From RPRB01 sp035519675 (GTDB lineage Bacteria; Myxococcota; Myxococcia; Myxococcales; Myxococcaceae), in assembly GCA_035519675.1 (NCBI GenBank), contig DATIWB010000003.1, positions 44,290 through 108,289 on the forward strand: 64,000 bases of DNA, written 5' to 3'. The notes beneath the pieces are model-generated. The model made no database searches, was not told the DNA's origin, and saw only the letters and a program-made list of their open reading frames with translations. Of this stretch, positions 43,844-53,207 are shown one piece after another (positions within the stretch are counted from its first letter, which is position 1; each line of letters opens with the position of its first letter). The translations under genes and the position numbers were made by a program.

Positions 43844-43904
43844 CCTCGAGGATGAGCGGCTCGTCCAGGGGGCCGAGGCGACGGTGGCCCTGGCTCCAGG
43901 AGCC

Positions 43905-45425
43905 TCAGCGGGCGTCGCGGGCGCGCTTCTCCAGGAACTCGGCCAGCGTGCGGACGCCGATTCCGGTCGCGCCCTTGCCCAGGTAGCCGCGCTCGCGGGG
44001 CGCGACCGCCGGCCCGGCGATGTCCAGGTGGGCCCAGGGCACGTCGCCCACGAACTCGCGGAGGAAGACCGCCGCGCTGATCGCCCCGCCCCAGCGGTCG
44101 CCGTGGTTCTTCATGTCCGCGACGTCCGAGCGGAGCGTCTCCTTCTGGAGATCCACCAGCGGGAGCCGCCAGAACGACTCGCCGGCCCGCGCCGCCGCCG
44201 AGAGCAGCTCGTCCGCCAGCGCGTCACCGTTGGAGAAGAGACCGCCCACCCAGTGCCCGAGCGCCACCACGCAGGCACCGGTCAGGGTGGCAAGGTCGAT
44301 GATCGCCGCCGGGTGCTGCTCCACCGCGTAGGCCAGCACGTCGCCCAGCACCAGCCGGCCCTCGGCATCGGTGTTGGTCACCTCCACCGTCTTCCCCAGG
44401 CGGGAGACCAGGATGTCGCCCGGGCGGTAGGCCGTGCCGCTGGGCATGTTCTCCGCCGCGCCCAGGTACCCGAGGACCGGGAAGGGCGGCGCGAGGTCGG
44501 CCGCCACCTGCAGGGCCCCCAGCACCGCGGCGCTCCCCGCCATGTCGGTCTTCATGTCGGCCATGTTCTCCGCGCTCTTGAGCGACAGGCCGCCGGAGTC
44601 GAAGGTGATGGCCTTGCCCACCAGCGAGACCGGCCGCGCCTTCGCCGCCGATCCCTTCTTCGGCCGGTAGGCGATCTCGATCAGCCGCGGAGTGTTCAGG
44701 CTGCCCTGACCGACGGCGGAGAACATCCCCATCCGGAGCTTCTTCAGCTCGCGCGGCCCGCTCACCTTCACCTCGAGCCCGTGACCCTTCGCCACCCGCG
44801 ACGCCTCCTCGGCCAGCGCCTGGGGGGTGAGGTGACCCGCCGGCTCGTTCACCAGGGTCCGGGCGAAGTTCGCCGCCTCGCTCACCTGGAGGACCCGGTG
44901 GAGGATGTCCCCGAGCTCGCGGGGGCGTGCCGCTCCGTCGGGGAGCAACAGACGCACTGCCTCGAGCGCCACCCGCTCCTCCCGACCCTCGGTGCGGTAC
45001 TGGTCGAACCGGTAGGCGCCCAGGGCCGTACCCTCGGCAATGGGCCCCAGCGTCTCGGTGGGGTTTCCGGGAAGAACCACTGCCACCGAGCGCGCCCGGA
45101 GCCGCTGCGCCGCCTTGACTGCGCGGCCCGCCGCCTGCCGGAACGACTCGGCGTCCGACTTCTCTCGCGGACCGGTGCCCACCAGCACCACCCGGGCCGC
45201 CGGCAACCGACCGTGGGTGTGGAGCACGAAGGTCTGGTCCGGCTTGCCGCGGAACCCTTCCTCCGTCGCCGCCCGGAGCAGCTGTCCGGCGAGCGCCTGG
45301 TTCACGTCGGCGACGGGGCCATTGGGTCGCGACGACTCCTCGGAGAAGAGCACCAGCACGTCGGCACGGGTCCCGGCAGGCGCCCCGGCGGCCAGGGCGA
45401 ATCGAGGAGCGGAGGTGTCGGGCAT
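43905..45425 (-). CDS. pepA: Cytosolic leucyl aminopeptidase (M17)
   Basis: A hexameric two-metal aminopeptidase. The M17 signature NTDAEGRLVLGD is intact, with further metal and catalytic residues in GKAITFDSGGLSLK and DMKTDMAGSA. 506 aa, normal. The N-terminal macro-like domain covers the first 170 residues. The gene lies 8 nt after the XRE regulator gene on the same strand, so the two are probably cotranscribed. Confidence 0.95.
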   Translation of the reverse strand: MPDTSAPRFALAAGAPAGTRADVLVLFSEESSRPNGPVADVNQALAGQLLRAATEEGFRGKPDQTFVLHTHGRLPAARVVLVGTGPREKSDAESFRQAAGRAVKAAQRLRARSVAVVLPGNPTETLGPIAEGTALGAYRFDQYRTEGREERVALEAVRLLLPDGAARPRELGDILHRVLQVSEAANFARTLVNEPAGHLTPQALAEEASRVAKGHGLEVKVSGPRELKKLRMGMFSAVGQGSLNTPRLIEIAYRPKKGSAAKARPVSLVGKAITFDSGGLSLKSAENMADMKTDMAGSAAVLGALQVAADLAPPFPVLGYLGAAENMPSGTAYRPGDILVSRLGKTVEVTNTDAEGRLVLGDVLAYAVEQHPAAIIDLATLTGACVVALGHWVGGLFSNGDALADELLSAAARAGESFWRLPLVDLQKETLRSDVADMKNHGDRWGGAISAAVFLREFVGDVPWAHLDIAGPAVAPRERGYLGKGATGIGVRTLAEFLEKRARDAR

Positions 45426-45433
45426 AGATGGAT

Positions 45434-46942
45434 TCAGTCGCCGTCGCGGCGGCGTCGCGAGCCGGCATCCTTGCCGGCCTCGTGCACCAGGAGCGGGGAG
45501 AAGAAGCAGTCCTTCTTCGTGTACTCGTCGAAGGAGAAGGCGAAGCGGTAGCTCGCGGCGGCGCGCTGGTTGCAGTCGGTGCGCTCGCAGAACCGGCAGC
45601 CGATCCCGGTGGGCACCGCGTCCCGGCGGAGGTCGGTGGTGGGCAGGCCGTAGGCGAGGAACTGCGCGTTCTCGGCGTGCGTCCCCAGCCCGATGCTGTA
45701 CGCCGTGCCGTGCACGATGGAGCCGCCGATGGGCTGCAGCTGCACCTTGGCGAAGCAGAAGTAGGTGGTGCCGTCCGGCATCATCGAGTACTGGCGGGTG
45801 AGCTGCGACGGGTTGAGGAAGGCGAGGTGCACCGCCCACTTCCCGCACGAGCCGCCGGAGGCGAACTTGAGCCCGTCGCCGCTGTAGCGCTTGCTGATGT
45901 TCCCCGCCAGGTCGGCGCGGAGGAAGTGGAAGGGTACGCCGAGCTGCTTGGGGTCGCTGAGGTTGCAGAGCCGGTGGGCCACCGTCTCGTAGGTGGTGCC
46001 GAACACCTGGCTCAGCAGCTCCACGTCGTAGCGGGTGCGCTGCACCTCGCGGAAGAAGTCGCCGTAGCTGAGCAGCAGCGCCCCGGCGAAGTAGTTGGCC
46101 AGGTTGACCTTGATCAGCTTCGGCGTCTCGGCGTGGCGGGTGCGGGTCCCGCCGAGGATTGAGTCCACCAGCCGGTCCCGGTCCATCAACAGCAGCCCGA
46201 TGGAGGTGGCCAGCTGGAACTTCAGTGGCTGCTCGGTGAGGCTGGGGGAGAGGGTGAGGGTCTGCTTCTCGGGGTCCAGCCGGCGCACCACCGAGCTCCC
46301 CGACGGCCCGTTGGCGAACTCCACCCGGTAGCCGAAGCGGTCCGCCAGGAGCTTCACCAGCTGGTGCGACGTCACCTGCCGGTCGAGCCCGAGGTCACGG
46401 CGGAGCTGCTCCGCCTCCTCCTCCAGCTCGGGGAACCAGTTGCGCTTGGCCTGGAGGAAGTCCGAGACCTCGTCGAACGGCGAGTAGTCGAGCGGGACGT
46501 CCGCCCCGTGCATCCCCCCAGTGGGGCTGGCACCGTTGGTCTGCTGGGCGGTGAGCTTCTCCAGCTGGGTCCGGGTGTTCTTGTAGAGGTTGAACAGCGC
46601 GGCCACGGTGCCGGCCAGCTTCGGCTCGGCCGAGAGGTGCTGGAGGTCCTCGGGGTCGATCTCCAGCGACTTGAGGAGCGGCTCGTCGAGCAGCTTGGCC
46701 AGAGTCTCGTCCACCGGGCCCTGGCCCAGCGAGCCCATGAACTGCTCGGGGTCCTGGTCGAAGTAGCGGAGCGCCTTCCACAGGAGCGGGAAGGGCATCA
46801 CCCGCTTCCCCTTCTCGATGAGGTTCAGGTACGCCGGCGACACGCCGAGGTCGCGCGCGGCGTCCGCCTGCTTCACATGCCGCTGCAGTCGGAGCGTCCG
46901 GAGCTTGAGGCCGACGCTGGCGTTGAGGCTGCTCTCGTTCAT
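45434..46942 (-). CDS. XRE-family regulator, short-chain fatty acyl (ScfR/PrpC-like) type
   Basis: About 502 aa. The N-terminal HTH (about 8-62) reads LRTLRLQRHVKQADAARDLG and VSPAYLNLIEKGKR. The large C-terminal part has the IrrE-like/DUF2083 arrangement of regulators such as RamB: FQLATSIGLLLMD, YFAGALLLSYGDFFREVQRTRYDVELLSQVFG and a Cys cluster CRFCERTDC near 460. These proteins sense acyl-CoA or related metabolites and control short-chain fatty acid and glyoxylate genes. No HExxH protease motif is seen. No such metabolic genes lie beside it; pepA follows. ATG 46942 has no good binding site, and an ATG at 46996 remains possible. Confidence 0.8.
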   Translation of the reverse strand: MNESSLNASVGLKLRTLRLQRHVKQADAARDLGVSPAYLNLIEKGKRVMPFPLLWKALRYFDQDPEQFMGSLGQGPVDETLAKLLDEPLLKSLEIDPEDLQHLSAEPKLAGTVAALFNLYKNTRTQLEKLTAQQTNGASPTGGMHGADVPLDYSPFDEVSDFLQAKRNWFPELEEEAEQLRRDLGLDRQVTSHQLVKLLADRFGYRVEFANGPSGSSVVRRLDPEKQTLTLSPSLTEQPLKFQLATSIGLLLMDRDRLVDSILGGTRTRHAETPKLIKVNLANYFAGALLLSYGDFFREVQRTRYDVELLSQVFGTTYETVAHRLCNLSDPKQLGVPFHFLRADLAGNISKRYSGDGLKFASGGSCGKWAVHLAFLNPSQLTRQYSMMPDGTTYFCFAKVQLQPIGGSIVHGTAYSIGLGTHAENAQFLAYGLPTTDLRRDAVPTGIGCRFCERTDCNQRAAASYRFAFSFDEYTKKDCFFSPLLVHEAGKDAGSRRRRDGD

Positions 46943-47093
46943 CGAATGGGAACCCGGGAAGGCCCCGTGGACCCCCCACCCGCGTGTAGCAGTCATGGGC
47001 CAGATTTACAAACGAATGGTCAGGGACGGCGCAGGGTTACGCCGCGCCGAGTCGAGGAATTTACAGGAATGCGTCCTGGCTGGAGTTCGCGCC

Positions 47094-48704
47094 TCACCGA
47101 GGGGGCGGAATGCGACAGATGGGGCCGGGCAGCGCCCAGCGCCGGACCCACGCCGCGACCGCGGCCTCCACCCGGCTCCGGTCCTCGGCGGTGCGGACCA
47201 GGCAGTCCTGCAGCCTCCAGTCCGGTGGCGTGTTCCCCGAGTACCCGTTCAGGGTGGGAACCCCGGCCGCATCGGTGACCCAGAGCGCGTCGATCTGGGC
47301 ATGCCACGGAGGCCAGCCATCGGGCGGCGGGGTGTAGACGAACGCCTTGCAGCCGGGGGACACCTCGCCGGCAATCTGCGCCACCCGTGCTCGATCCAGC
47401 GCAGGGAGGAAGTGGCGGTACGCCACCCCCTGCTCGAGGAGGCAGAGCACCGCCAGCGTGGCGGAGGCGAGCGGCCGCGCCCGGGACACGGCGTCGATCG
47501 CCAGCGCCAGCCCCCCCGCCCAGCCGAAGAGCACCACCAGCCCCACGCGGGGAACCGCGCGGATCGCCGCCGCCCCGGGGATGACGGCGTACACCACGTT
47601 CCACGGAGAGGCGGCGCGCCAGGGGCCGATCTGCGTGGCGAGCAGCACCAGCGCCAGGGTGGTGGTGGCCAGGACCATGACGCCACCGCGACGGCGGGCC
47701 CACCAGAACCCGAGTCCTGCCGCTCCGAGGGTGAGGAGTCCCACCCCGACCTGTTGCTCGTTCGTCTGGTAGCTCAGTCCCTGGAGCCGCCGGACGAGGC
47801 CTCCGTACCACCAGCTGTCCGGACCGACGTTGACCCAGGACTGGCCGCGGGCGAGGAAGACGTCGCGGGCGTTCCGGAGCCCCACCTCCTGGGCCGCGCT
47901 CCACCAGGCGCGCAGGAGCGGGAGGGTCAGCGCCGCGGAGAGCGCGCCCGCCCCGGCGATGACGGCCCAGTCCCGGCGCAGCGCCTGGAGGATCGCCGGG
48001 CGCGTGGCCCGCCCGCACAGCGCGACGACCAGGGCGATTGCCACCCAGAACGCGAGGAACCACCAGAGGTAGTAGGCGGACCAGGCCTGGGCCGCGGCGG
48101 CGAGGCCGGCTCCCACCCACGCGCACCGTGCCCGCCAGGTTCCGGGGGCCTGCAGGGCAAGGCCTCCGAGCGCCAGCGCCGCCAGCGACCAGTAGGCGGA
48201 GATCAGCTGGGGATGGTCGAGCAGGTGAATGCGCGGGGCGCCCGCGGCGATGAGCACCGCCCCGCTCGCCGCCGCGAACCAGCGAACCCCGAGCGCGCTC
48301 CGGAGGAACCAGGTGCCGGCGGCGGCATTGAGCGCGGTGGAGCAGAGCAGCCAGCCCGCGTAGGCGGCGTCCGGTCCGGCCCCGAGCGCTCGCATGACCC
48401 AGTACGGAGGTGCCACCCCGAGCAGGACGTCGCTGTAGGCGCCGGTGTTGGGCGCGGGAAAGTAGAAGGGCAGGTCCCAGAAGCGGCCGTGGAGCGGATG
48501 ACCGTTCAGCCACCCCCAGGTGTGCTCGATGCAGTAGTGCACGAAGCGCACGTCGCCGGGGTCCCCCGGCACGCGGGCGAGGCCGCTGGCGAGCAGCGTG
48601 TGGTGCGCCAGCAGCACCGACGCGGCGGCGGCCAGCACCGGCGCGGCGAGAGCCGGAGCGACGTTCCGCGCCGGCAGCCGGTGTAGAAGCGGAGCTGGAT
48701 CCAC
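47094..48704 (-). CDS. Polytopic membrane protein, glycosyltransferase-like
   Basis: A 536-aa inner-membrane protein with about ten hydrophobic helices. Early loops carry HYCIEHTWGWLNGHPLHGRF and FYFPAPNTGAYSDVLLG, and there is a soluble C-terminal periplasmic-looking region of about 110 residues with Cys pairs. This layout resembles GT-C membrane glycosyltransferases (YfhO/PMT-like), in which acidic residues in the first loop are catalytic, but no family motif is certain. GTG start at 48704 lies only 39 bp from the ATG of the divergent gene. Product unknown. Confidence 0.7.
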   Translation of the reverse strand: MDPAPLLHRLPARNVAPALAAPVLAAAASVLLAHHTLLASGLARVPGDPGDVRFVHYCIEHTWGWLNGHPLHGRFWDLPFYFPAPNTGAYSDVLLGVAPPYWVMRALGAGPDAAYAGWLLCSTALNAAAGTWFLRSALGVRWFAAASGAVLIAAGAPRIHLLDHPQLISAYWSLAALALGGLALQAPGTWRARCAWVGAGLAAAAQAWSAYYLWWFLAFWVAIALVVALCGRATRPAILQALRRDWAVIAGAGALSAALTLPLLRAWWSAAQEVGLRNARDVFLARGQSWVNVGPDSWWYGGLVRRLQGLSYQTNEQQVGVGLLTLGAAGLGFWWARRRGGVMVLATTTLALVLLATQIGPWRAASPWNVVYAVIPGAAAIRAVPRVGLVVLFGWAGGLALAIDAVSRARPLASATLAVLCLLEQGVAYRHFLPALDRARVAQIAGEVSPGCKAFVYTPPPDGWPPWHAQIDALWVTDAAGVPTLNGYSGNTPPDWRLQDCLVRTAEDRSRVEAAVAAWVRRWALPGPICRIPPPR

Positions 48705-48743
48705 GTGCGCGCGCGCTTTTCGCCGACTTCGGAGCGGACGACA

Positions 48744-50219
48744 ATGGCTCTTCTGCTCGGGGCGATGGTGGGCCTGGTGCTGTGGCGCGCGCTCCCCTTC
48801 CTCGGCCCGGTCCCGCCGGGGGGCCTGTACAACTCCGACAGCGCCATCCCGGTGCTCATGTCCAACCTCGCCACCGGTGCCCCGGTGGACTGGCTCTTCT
48901 GGGGACAGGACCGGTTCGGCAGCTGGCCCTTCCTGGCGGCCCGCCTGGCAGGGGCGCTGGCCGATTTCGCCTGGACCCCGCATGGGATGCACGTGGTCCG
49001 GACGCTCTGGATGGTGGCCGCCGTCCTCCCCTGGGTCGCGCTCGCGGGCCGTGCCTGGGCGGTGGCCGCGGCCGGACTGCTGCTCCTGCCGGGGCTGAAC
49101 CCGCTCCTCGGGCGAGTGCTGGTGGACCTGGGTACCGTGGACGGCTGGCAGATTCCGGCGCTGCTCTGGGCCTGGTGGGCGCTCCGGCGGGCCGTGAGCA
49201 CGGCCCGCCCGGGCGGCTGGTGGGCCCTCGCCGGGGTGGCGGGGGGGCTCGCCACCTGGACGTCGCTGGTGAGCGCGCCGCTGCTCGTCGTGCTCGCGCT
49301 GGTGGAGGGAAGTGGACGGGCGCTGACCGTCGGCCGGCGCGCGGTGCTGCTCCTCCCGGCGGTGGTCGGGCTGGTGGTGGAGGGGGTGGTGCGGGCGTCC
49401 TGGCACCGCGCGGTGCGGGCCCGCGGCTGGCCCGACGTCAGGACGCCGGCGTCGCTGGACCTGGGCCATCTCCTGGAGAACGCCGGACGGGTGGCCTCGA
49501 CCGCGTGGGGGGTGGGAGCGGTGTCGTGGCTGCTGGTGGCGCTGGTGGCGGCGACGGTTGCGCTGGCGGTCGGGCGGTGGCGAGCGGCGCCGGAGGGCCG
49601 CACGGTGGCCGGTGCGGGCGCCTCGGCGCTCACCGCGCTCCTGGTGGTCATCGCCGTCCGGCACGTGCGGGACAACGGCTACAACCCCCGCTACCTCTGC
49701 CTCGGTCTGTCCCTCGCGGTGCTCGGGACCTCGGAGCTGCTCGGGCTGGTGCTGCAGGCGCTCGTCTCCCGCCTCGCCCCGGGGGCCGCGCCGGCCTCGG
49801 TGGGGGGGGTGGGCCTCGCTGCCGTGCTACTGCTGGCGCCCGTCGCGGAGCCGGATCCGCGCGAGGTGTTGCTCCGCCCCGCGGCCGCCGAGATCGCCGC
49901 CCATCACCGAGGTGCGGTGCTCGCCCTGAGCTACTGGCGCACCTACGCCCTCGCCGCTCTGCTCCCGCCACGGACGGTGGTGCCGGTGCCGCGGGAGGGG
50001 GAGTGGAACCGGCGCCCGGACTGGGCAGCTGCGCTCCGGAGCGGGCGGCCGGTGCTGGTGGGTTCGCCGGAGGTCCCCGGCGAGGCGCCCGCGGCGAGGC
50101 AGGTGGAGCGGGGAGCGACCTTGACCTTGGTTCAGCCAGGCGTGCTCACCATCCCGCCGTTTCCGGGAGAGTCGACCGGCGAGCGGCTCTCGCTCTACCG
50201 GCTGGCAGCCGACGAGTGA
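48744..50219 (+). CDS. Polytopic membrane protein, GT-C-like
   Basis: A 491-aa inner-membrane protein with about ten helices. The first loop contains GGLYNSDSAIPVLMSNLATG and DRFGSWPFLAARLAG, where D-S-D-like acidic residues follow the first helix, as in GT-C glycosyltransferases. The last 120 residues are soluble. It is divergent from a protein of similar size and plan. ATG 48744 is chosen with GGAG 9 nt upstream; a GTG at 48705 is possible but would start inside the short gap. Function unknown; cell-surface glycosylation is plausible. Confidence 0.72.
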   Translation: MALLLGAMVGLVLWRALPFLGPVPPGGLYNSDSAIPVLMSNLATGAPVDWLFWGQDRFGSWPFLAARLAGALADFAWTPHGMHVVRTLWMVAAVLPWVALAGRAWAVAAAGLLLLPGLNPLLGRVLVDLGTVDGWQIPALLWAWWALRRAVSTARPGGWWALAGVAGGLATWTSLVSAPLLVVLALVEGSGRALTVGRRAVLLLPAVVGLVVEGVVRASWHRAVRARGWPDVRTPASLDLGHLLENAGRVASTAWGVGAVSWLLVALVAATVALAVGRWRAAPEGRTVAGAGASALTALLVVIAVRHVRDNGYNPRYLCLGLSLAVLGTSELLGLVLQALVSRLAPGAAPASVGGVGLAAVLLLAPVAEPDPREVLLRPAAAEIAAHHRGAVLALSYWRTYALAALLPPRTVVPVPREGEWNRRPDWAAALRSGRPVLVGSPEVPGEAPAARQVERGATLTLVQPGVLTIPPFPGESTGERLSLYRLAADE

Positions 50220-50274
50220 GGCGCCGCCCCACGCCAGGCGCCCGGAGGGCCTGCTAGAAGCGGCCCGACTGCCG

Positions 50275-51495
50275 ATGCGACTCCTCGCCCCCTTCCGGGC
50301 CCTGCGGCCCCCGCCGGAGCTGGCCCCAGCCATCGCCGCGCCGCCGTACGACGTCGTCAGCTCTTCCGAGGCGCGGGCGCTGGCCGCCGGAAACCCCAGG
50401 AGCTTCTTCCGCATCAGCCGGCCCGAGGTGGACCTCCCCGAGGGAATCGACGAGCACTCCGATCCGGTGCATGCGCGCGGCCGCTGGGCGCTGGACGAAT
50501 TCCGCCGGAACGGGTGGCTGGTTCTCGACGACGCGCCGCGCTTTTCGCTCTACCGGCAGAAGATGGGGTCGCACGTGCAGACCGGGCTGGTGGCCTGCGC
50601 CAGCGTGGACGCCTACGGCCGTGGGGACATCAAGCGGCACGAGCTCACCCGCGCGGACAAGGAGGACGACCGCACCCGGCACATCGAGACGCTCGGGGCG
50701 AACGACGAGCCGGTGTTCCTCGCCTACCGCGCCCGACCCTCGGTGGACGCCCTCCTCCGCCGCAGCGCGGAGCGCGTGCCCGAGCTCGGCTTCACCAGCG
50801 ACGATGGAGTGGAGCACACGGTGTGGGTGCTGCCGCCCTCGGAGAACGCGGCCATCGAGGCGGCGGTCTCGGAGCTGGACAGCCTGTACATCGCCGACGG
50901 GCACCACCGGAGCGCCGCGGCGGCGCGGGTCCAGGCGCTGCGCCGGTCGCGAGGTCGAGGCGAGGGAGAGTGGGACTGGTTCCTGGCGGTCGCCTTCTCC
51001 CACGAGGCGCTGCAGATTCTCCCCTACAACCGGCTGGTGAAGGACCTTGGCCCGGGGGGGAGTGCCGCGCTGCTCCAGGGCCTGCGGGAGCGGTTCGACG
51101 TCACCCCTGCGGCCACGCCCGATCCCGAGGGACCGCACCGGTTCGGGCTGTACCTCGACGGCCGCTGGTGGCGGCTGGCGGCCCGCCCCGAGGTCATCCC
51201 CGCCGACGCCCACGGTGCGCTCGACGTGTCGATTCTCCAGGACGCGGTTCTCGGGCCCCTGCTCGGCGTCCACGACCCCCGCCGCGACCCGCGCATCGAG
51301 TTCGTGGGCGGCATCCGCGGCACCGCCGAGCTGCAGGCGCGGGTGGACCGGGGTGAGGCGCGGGCGGCGTTCGCGCTGTGGCCCACCTCGATGCGGGAGC
51401 TGCTGGAGATCAGCGACGCGGGGCAGATCCTCCCGCCCAAGTCCACGTGGTTCGAGCCGAAGCTCCGGTCCGGCCTGTTCCTGCACCCGTTCTGA
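50275..51495 (+). CDS. DUF1015 family protein
   Basis: A 406-aa protein of a family without known activity that is often encoded beside serine-synthesis genes. The family motifs are APPYDVVSSSEARALAAGNP, a KRHELTRADKEDDRTRHIETLGAN segment and YIADGHHRSAAAAR, the last resembling a ParB-like His/Asp site that could bind nucleotide. serC is two genes downstream. The 55-bp gap before it contains no clear promoter. Confidence 0.9.
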   Translation: MRLLAPFRALRPPPELAPAIAAPPYDVVSSSEARALAAGNPRSFFRISRPEVDLPEGIDEHSDPVHARGRWALDEFRRNGWLVLDDAPRFSLYRQKMGSHVQTGLVACASVDAYGRGDIKRHELTRADKEDDRTRHIETLGANDEPVFLAYRARPSVDALLRRSAERVPELGFTSDDGVEHTVWVLPPSENAAIEAAVSELDSLYIADGHHRSAAAARVQALRRSRGRGEGEWDWFLAVAFSHEALQILPYNRLVKDLGPGGSAALLQGLRERFDVTPAATPDPEGPHRFGLYLDGRWWRLAARPEVIPADAHGALDVSILQDAVLGPLLGVHDPRRDPRIEFVGGIRGTAELQARVDRGEARAAFALWPTSMRELLEISDAGQILPPKSTWFEPKLRSGLFLHPF

Positions 51496-51516
51496 GTCGC
51501 CGCAGCGACGGGCTGC

Positions 51517-52041
51517 TCAAGGCTCGCCGATGCGGTAGCGGAGCTGCACCAGCCCCGACGGGTACGTCTGGGTGGACTCGAGGAGGAGGCGGTGGTGCCC
51601 CGGGCTGCTGGCGAACAGCCGGACTCCGGTCCCGAGCACCACCGGGACGATGGAGACCACCAGGCGGTGGAGGCAGCCGGCGGCCAGGAACTGCGTCACC
51701 ACCTCACCACCGTCGGCGTAGACGTGGCGGGCGCCGGCCTCGGCGAGCGTGGCCAGCACGTCCCGGGGCTCGCCGGCGAGGAAGCGCTCGCCGAACCGGG
51801 GGGACCGCGGGCTCCGGGTCAGCACCGCCACGCGCTTGTCGGCGAACGGCCAGCTGCCGAAACCGAGCACCGTCTCGTACGTCTTCCGCCCCATGAGCAG
51901 GGTGTCCACCGAGGCGTAGAAGGGCGCGTACCCGTGCTCCTCCTGCTCGAAGGGCTTCAGGAACTCCAGGCCTCCGTCCGCCTGGGCGATGAAGCCGTCC
52001 AGGCTCGCGCCGAGGAATGCCGAGACCCGTGGCTGGTCCAT
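51517..52041 (-). CDS. Dihydrofolate reductase-fold protein (RibD C-terminal type)
   Basis: A 174-aa protein of the RibD_C/DHFR superfamily: SAFLGASLDGFIAQADGGLEF at the start, LLMGRKTYETVLGFGSWPF with the NADPH loop, and VYADGGEVVTQFLAAGCLHRL. Such stand-alone proteins reduce unknown substrates with NADPH. It is inserted in reverse between the DUF1015 gene and serC. Real DHFR is unlikely because the length and active-site pattern match the RibD type. Confidence 0.88.
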   Translation of the reverse strand: MDQPRVSAFLGASLDGFIAQADGGLEFLKPFEQEEHGYAPFYASVDTLLMGRKTYETVLGFGSWPFADKRVAVLTRSPRSPRFGERFLAGEPRDVLATLAEAGARHVYADGGEVVTQFLAAGCLHRLVVSIVPVVLGTGVRLFASSPGHHRLLLESTQTYPSGLVQLRYRIGEP

Positions 52042-52088
52042 GCCGGACTGTGCTTCTACGCCCCCCGGCCCAGGTGTAGAAGGCCGAC

Positions 52089-53177
52089 ATGCGAGCCATC
52101 AACTTCAACGCGGGGCCGGCGGGCCTGCCCCTTCCGGCGCTGGAGCGGGCGCGGGACGAGTTCGTCGACTTCAAGGGCACGGGGATGTCCATCCTCGAGC
52201 ACAGCCACCGTGGGAAGGACTACGAGGCCGTCCACGACGAGGCCATCGCCCAGTTGACCCGGCTGCTCGGCATCCCCGAGAGCCATCAGGTCCTCTTCCT
52301 CCAGGGTGGCGCCTCGCTCCAGTTCGCGATGGTGCCGATGAACTTTCTGCCCAGGGACGGCTCGGCGGACTACATCCTGACCGGCACCTGGAGCGAGAAG
52401 GCGCTCGAGGAGGCCAAGGTGCTCGGCACGCCGCGGGTGGCGGCGACGACCATCGGCCCGGACAAGCGCTACACCCGGATCCCCAAGCAGGCCGAGCTCC
52501 AGCTGGATTCGAAGGCGGCCTACGTCCACATCACCAGCAACAACACCATCTTCGGCACCCAGTGGCACGCCTGGCCGCAGGTGGGCGCGGTCCCGATGGT
52601 CGCGGACATGTCCTCGGACTTCCTCTGGCGGCCGACCGACGTCTCGCGCTTCGCGCTGATCTACGCCGGGGCGCAGAAGAACCTCGGGCCCTCCGGGGTC
52701 ACGGTGGTGGTCATCCGGAAGGACTTCATGGCCAGAGGCCGGAAGGACCTCCCGAAGATCCTCAAGTACACCACCTTCGCGGAGAACAACTCGCTCTACA
52801 ACACCCCGCCCACCTTCGGGATCTACCTGATGCGGAACGTCCTCGCCTGGATCGAGGAGCAGGGCGGGCTGACGGGGATGGAGCGGCGCAACACCGAGAA
52901 GGCGGAGATCCTCTACGGCGCGCTGGACCGGATGAGCGGCTTCTACCGGGCGCCGGTGGAGCGGGCCGCGCGGAGCACGATGAACATCGTGTTCCGGCTG
53001 CCCACCGAGGAGTTGGACGACCGCTTCGTGGCCGAGGCCAAGAAGCAGCGAATGGTGGGCCTCAAGGGCCACCGGAGCGCGGGTGGCATCCGGGTGAGCG
53101 CCTACAATGCGGTGAGCCCGGCCGACATCCGGACGCTGGTGTCGTTCATGGAGTCGTTCGCCAAGGCCAACGGCTGA
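52089..53177 (+). CDS. serC: Phosphoserine aminotransferase
   Basis: A PLP enzyme converting 3-phosphohydroxypyruvate to phosphoserine (also used in pyridoxal phosphate synthesis). NFNAGPAGLPLPALERA opens the protein, LQGGASLQFAMVPMNFL binds the cofactor phosphate, and the PLP Lys is in YAGAQKNLGPSGVT; GHRSAGGIRVSAYNA is near the end. 362 aa, normal. serA is not adjacent in this window. The DUF1015 gene nearby is a common companion. Confidence 0.95.
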   Translation: MRAINFNAGPAGLPLPALERARDEFVDFKGTGMSILEHSHRGKDYEAVHDEAIAQLTRLLGIPESHQVLFLQGGASLQFAMVPMNFLPRDGSADYILTGTWSEKALEEAKVLGTPRVAATTIGPDKRYTRIPKQAELQLDSKAAYVHITSNNTIFGTQWHAWPQVGAVPMVADMSSDFLWRPTDVSRFALIYAGAQKNLGPSGVTVVVIRKDFMARGRKDLPKILKYTTFAENNSLYNTPPTFGIYLMRNVLAWIEEQGGLTGMERRNTEKAEILYGALDRMSGFYRAPVERAARSTMNIVFRLPTEELDDRFVAEAKKQRMVGLKGHRSAGGIRVSAYNAVSPADIRTLVSFMESFAKANG

Positions 53178-53207
53178 GGCAGAGGACCGACAGAGGAGGG
53201 GACCCGT

